From an uncultured Eubacteriales bacterium (GTDB lineage: Bacteria > Bacillota > Clostridia > Lachnospirales > Lachnospiraceae): DNA of 7,480 nt. Location of the stretch: the NCBI GenBank assembly GCA_900544525.1, contig UQVN01000172.1:1-7480 (forward strand), written 5' to 3'. Below the pieces are notes generated by a model. That model saw nothing but the letters and a program-made list of their open reading frames with translations. It was not told where the DNA came from and searched no databases. Shown in pieces: positions 6,491 to 7,480 of the stretch. Within the stretch, counting starts at the first letter, position 1; each line of letters opens with the position of its first letter. The translations under genes and the position numbers were made by a program.

Positions 6491-6535
6491 AAAAGAAGAA
6501 ATTTGACTATTTATAAATAGATTCCTTCATATCCC

Positions 6536-6555
6536 CTTAAGTTTATGATGTTGAG
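6536..6555. repeat. IS4-family terminal inverted repeat, right copy
   Basis: CTTAAGTTTATGATGTTGAG, the exact reverse complement of 5010-5029. Confidence 0.8.
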
Positions 6556-6575
6556 TTCAACTGGTGGTTTGATAT

Positions 6576-6654
6576 TAGCCCTCAAAAGGGCTATATTACT
6601 GCTCGCCCCAAAGGGCGGTATCGCAAGCACTTTTTCTGGTCCGCTATAAAGCGG
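6576..6654. repeat. Cluster of three short hairpins downstream of tnpA
   Basis: The hairpins are TAGCCC/GGGCTA (6576-6593), CGCCC/GGGCG (6604-6617) and CCGCT/AGCGG (6641-6654, overlapping the tnpA stop). They lie where IS200-type elements keep structured right-end DNA. They may serve transposase recognition, termination, or a structured RNA. Confidence 0.5.
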
Positions 6655-7070
6655 TACTATTAGAATCTTCTTTTCTTGATTCTTCTGCTTGCTCTTTTAT
6701 ATATTTCTGTACAGCTTCATCGGTGATATTACCGATTGTTTCAACATAATATCCTCGTGCCCAAAATGCTTTATTCCATTTACTTTGCAATTCTGGATGT
6801 CTATCATAAATCATTAGTGTACTCTTTTCTTTTAAATATCCCATGAAACTTGAAACGCTTAACTTTGGTGGTATTGCTACACTAAGATGAATATTCGATA
6901 CAAACTGCTCCTGCAATAATCCCTACATTTTTATATTTACATAATGTACTGATTATTTCTCTTATGTCTTCTCTAATTTTTCCATATAGTACTTTTTTAC
7001 GATATTTTGCAATAAATACAATATGGTATTGGCATTTCCATCGAGTATGTGATATGCTTCTATTGTCCAT
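6644..7070 (-). pseudogene. tnpA: IS200/IS605-family TnpA (Y1 HUH transposase), frameshifted
   Basis: TnpA is a single-strand transposase of about 140-150 residues. The 5' part (MDNRSISHTRWKCQYHIVFI through YKNVGIIAGAVC) starts at ATG 7070, with AGGAGGT seven bases upstream, and stops at TAG after IEYSS. The 3' part continues in another frame from about 6890 (NIHLSVAIPPKLSVSSFMGY and FWARGYYVETIGNI) to 6644, and keeps the catalytic-tyrosine helix (KYIKEQ). At the joint, the expected GAVCPDHIHL is two bases short and the first His of the HUH metal site reads Asn (SNIHL). Frameshift plus active-site loss mean it cannot be active. The GTG at 7079 is in frame but lies inside the ribosome binding site. 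Confidence 0.85.
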
Positions 7071-7078
7071 TTGGACCA

Positions 7079-7131
7079 CCTCCTATGTTTGAGTTTGGCT
7101 TGCGACACCATTCTCAATATAACATAGGAGG
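7079..7131 (-). promoter_or_regulatory. Hairpin masking the tnpA ribosome binding site
   Basis: CCTCCTATGTT (7079-7089) and AACATAGGAGG (7121-7131) pair perfectly over 11 bp; an inner TTGAG/CTCAA pair (7089-7093, 7113-7117) extends the fold. In tnpA mRNA one arm is the AGGAGG ribosome binding site, so the fold would block translation, as known for IS200. On the plus strand the same stem is followed by CTTTTT and would act as a terminator. Confidence 0.75.
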
Positions 7132-7172
7132 CTTTTTATTCATATCCTCACCGTTTCCACTTACACTATTCG

Positions 7173-7189
7173 CCCCAGCATAGCTGGGG
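7173..7189. repeat. Left-end hairpin of the IS200-like element
   Basis: CCCCAGC and GCTGGGG pair over 7 bp around an ATA loop. It sits upstream of tnpA near the junction with the orfA fragment, the usual place for the single-strand hairpin recognised by TnpA. Confidence 0.6.
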
Positions 7190-7200
7190 GATTAGACTTT

Positions 7201-7317
7201 TCATTTAGATACTCCATATTCTGCTGCAAGTGCTTTGAGAGTACGACCTTCTTCTAAATGGAGGCGTACGATTTTCTTTTTAAATTCTATTTTATAATGT
7301 GATCTCATTTGTAACAT
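7201..7317 (-). pseudogene. IS3-family OrfA (transposase helix-turn-helix subunit), truncated
   Basis: The minus strand encodes MLQMRSHYKIEFKKKIVRLH then LEEGRTLKALAAEYGVSK and a TGA. This is the N-terminal helix-turn-helix of IS3-type OrfA, which binds the element ends. The second ATG (7308) is the likelier start, because GAGG lies about 9 bases before it and is too close to the first ATG. The reading frame breaks exactly where the family would continue VSKATISNW, at the edge of the IS200-like element. The rest of orfA and orfB is not in this window. Confidence 0.7.
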
Positions 7318-7409
7318 ACCTCGCTTTCTTTTTCCTAATTATATCTTATTAGGTCGAGGTCTTACAACTATATTATATCACAACATTTTCTAGAAAAAAG
7401 GAGGTTTTG

Positions 7410-7443
7410 TTCACAATTTATTTACTAATATATTTGTTGTGAA
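7410..7443. repeat. Spaced inverted repeat TTCACAA/TTGTGAA
   Basis: Seven-base arms (7410-7416 and 7437-7443) are separated by 20 AT-rich bases upstream of the orfA fragment. It could be an operator or part of an element end. Nothing else is evident in 7318-7480 except a short CCTAAT/ATTAGG palindrome at about 7334-7353. Confidence 0.3.
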
Positions 7444-7480
7444 AATAGACTATCATTGTTTGTCACTTTTATTATTCCAG

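Larger units (their letters stand above)
5010..6555 (-). mobile_element. IS4-family insertion sequence, about 1546 bp
   Basis: The ends are defined by a perfect 20-bp inverted repeat, 5010-5029 and 6536-6555 (CTCAACATCATAAACTTAAG and its complement). The sequence CATCA..ACTTAAG is similar to the terminal repeats I recall for IS231-type members of the IS4 family. Inside are a single minus-strand transposase gene and a terminator hairpin near one end. I see no direct target duplication next to the repeats. The right flank begins inside half of what looks like the right-end hairpin of the IS200-like element (CCACCAGTT read on the minus strand), so this element has probably inserted into it. Confidence 0.75.
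6556..7203 (-). mobile_element. IS200/IS605-like element, interrupted at its right end
   Basis: The element contains a broken tnpA, a 7-bp-stem hairpin at the 5' side (CCCCAGC ata GCTGGGG, 7173-7189) where a left-end hairpin should be, and compact hairpins downstream of tnpA. On the far side the sequence reaches half of a stem (CTGGTGG) and is cut by the IS4-family element. On the near side it follows directly after codon VSK of an IS3-type orfA, so that gene was its target. Such elements have no inverted terminal repeats and transpose as single strands. The exact ends cannot be set from this window. Confidence 0.65.

Overview
AT-rich bacterial DNA with strong AGGAGG-type ribosome binding sites, TTG starts and clostridial-looking insertion sequences. 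It suggests a low-GC Firmicute, probably a member of the Clostridia, although no housekeeping gene is present to fix the taxon. The window reads as an accessory region: almost every gene lies on the minus strand, and about half of the DNA is insertion-sequence debris.

Reading along the minus strand (right to left): 7201-7317 is the start of an IS3-type OrfA, cut off by an IS200/IS605-like element (about 6556-7203). That element carries a broken tnpA, a left-end hairpin and a hairpin that covers the tnpA ribosome binding site. Its far end meets a complete-looking IS4-family element (5010-6555, 20-bp perfect terminal inverted repeats) whose transposase is frameshifted in an A8 run. On the other side (about 4850-5009) is a GC-richer stretch resembling the right end of an IS605/tnpB element. 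This abuts an araC-type regulator fragment (4626-4861) followed by a terminator.

The core of interest is 983-4321. A regulatory region (4180-4321) holds two tandem copies, 75 bp apart, of one module: two 11-bp direct repeats (TGATGTACCAA), a 7-bp gap, then a -35/-10 promoter. These promoters drive a 735-residue dynamin-like/TRAFAC GTPase. Seventeen bases after its stop begins a gene for an Mrr-like PD-(D/E)XK nuclease with its own N-terminal domain. The nuclease gene carries two single-base frameshifts, so in this sequence it is three reading-frame pieces. A GTPase paired with a DNA-cleavage enzyme recalls McrBC in general design only; it is my best candidate for an undescribed, here partly inactivated, defence-type system.

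At the left end a 386-bp gap holds a decayed coding remnant and a 20-bp near-palindrome. Then come a 139-residue protein of unknown function (TTG start, strong ribosome binding site) and an overlapping-frame ORF that runs off the window; these may be one gene split by loss of a TA unit.

A recurrent theme is single-base indels in A-rich tracts in the nuclease, araC and IS4 transposase genes, while the GTPase gene stays open through several A7 runs. This could be real decay or, less likely, sequence error.
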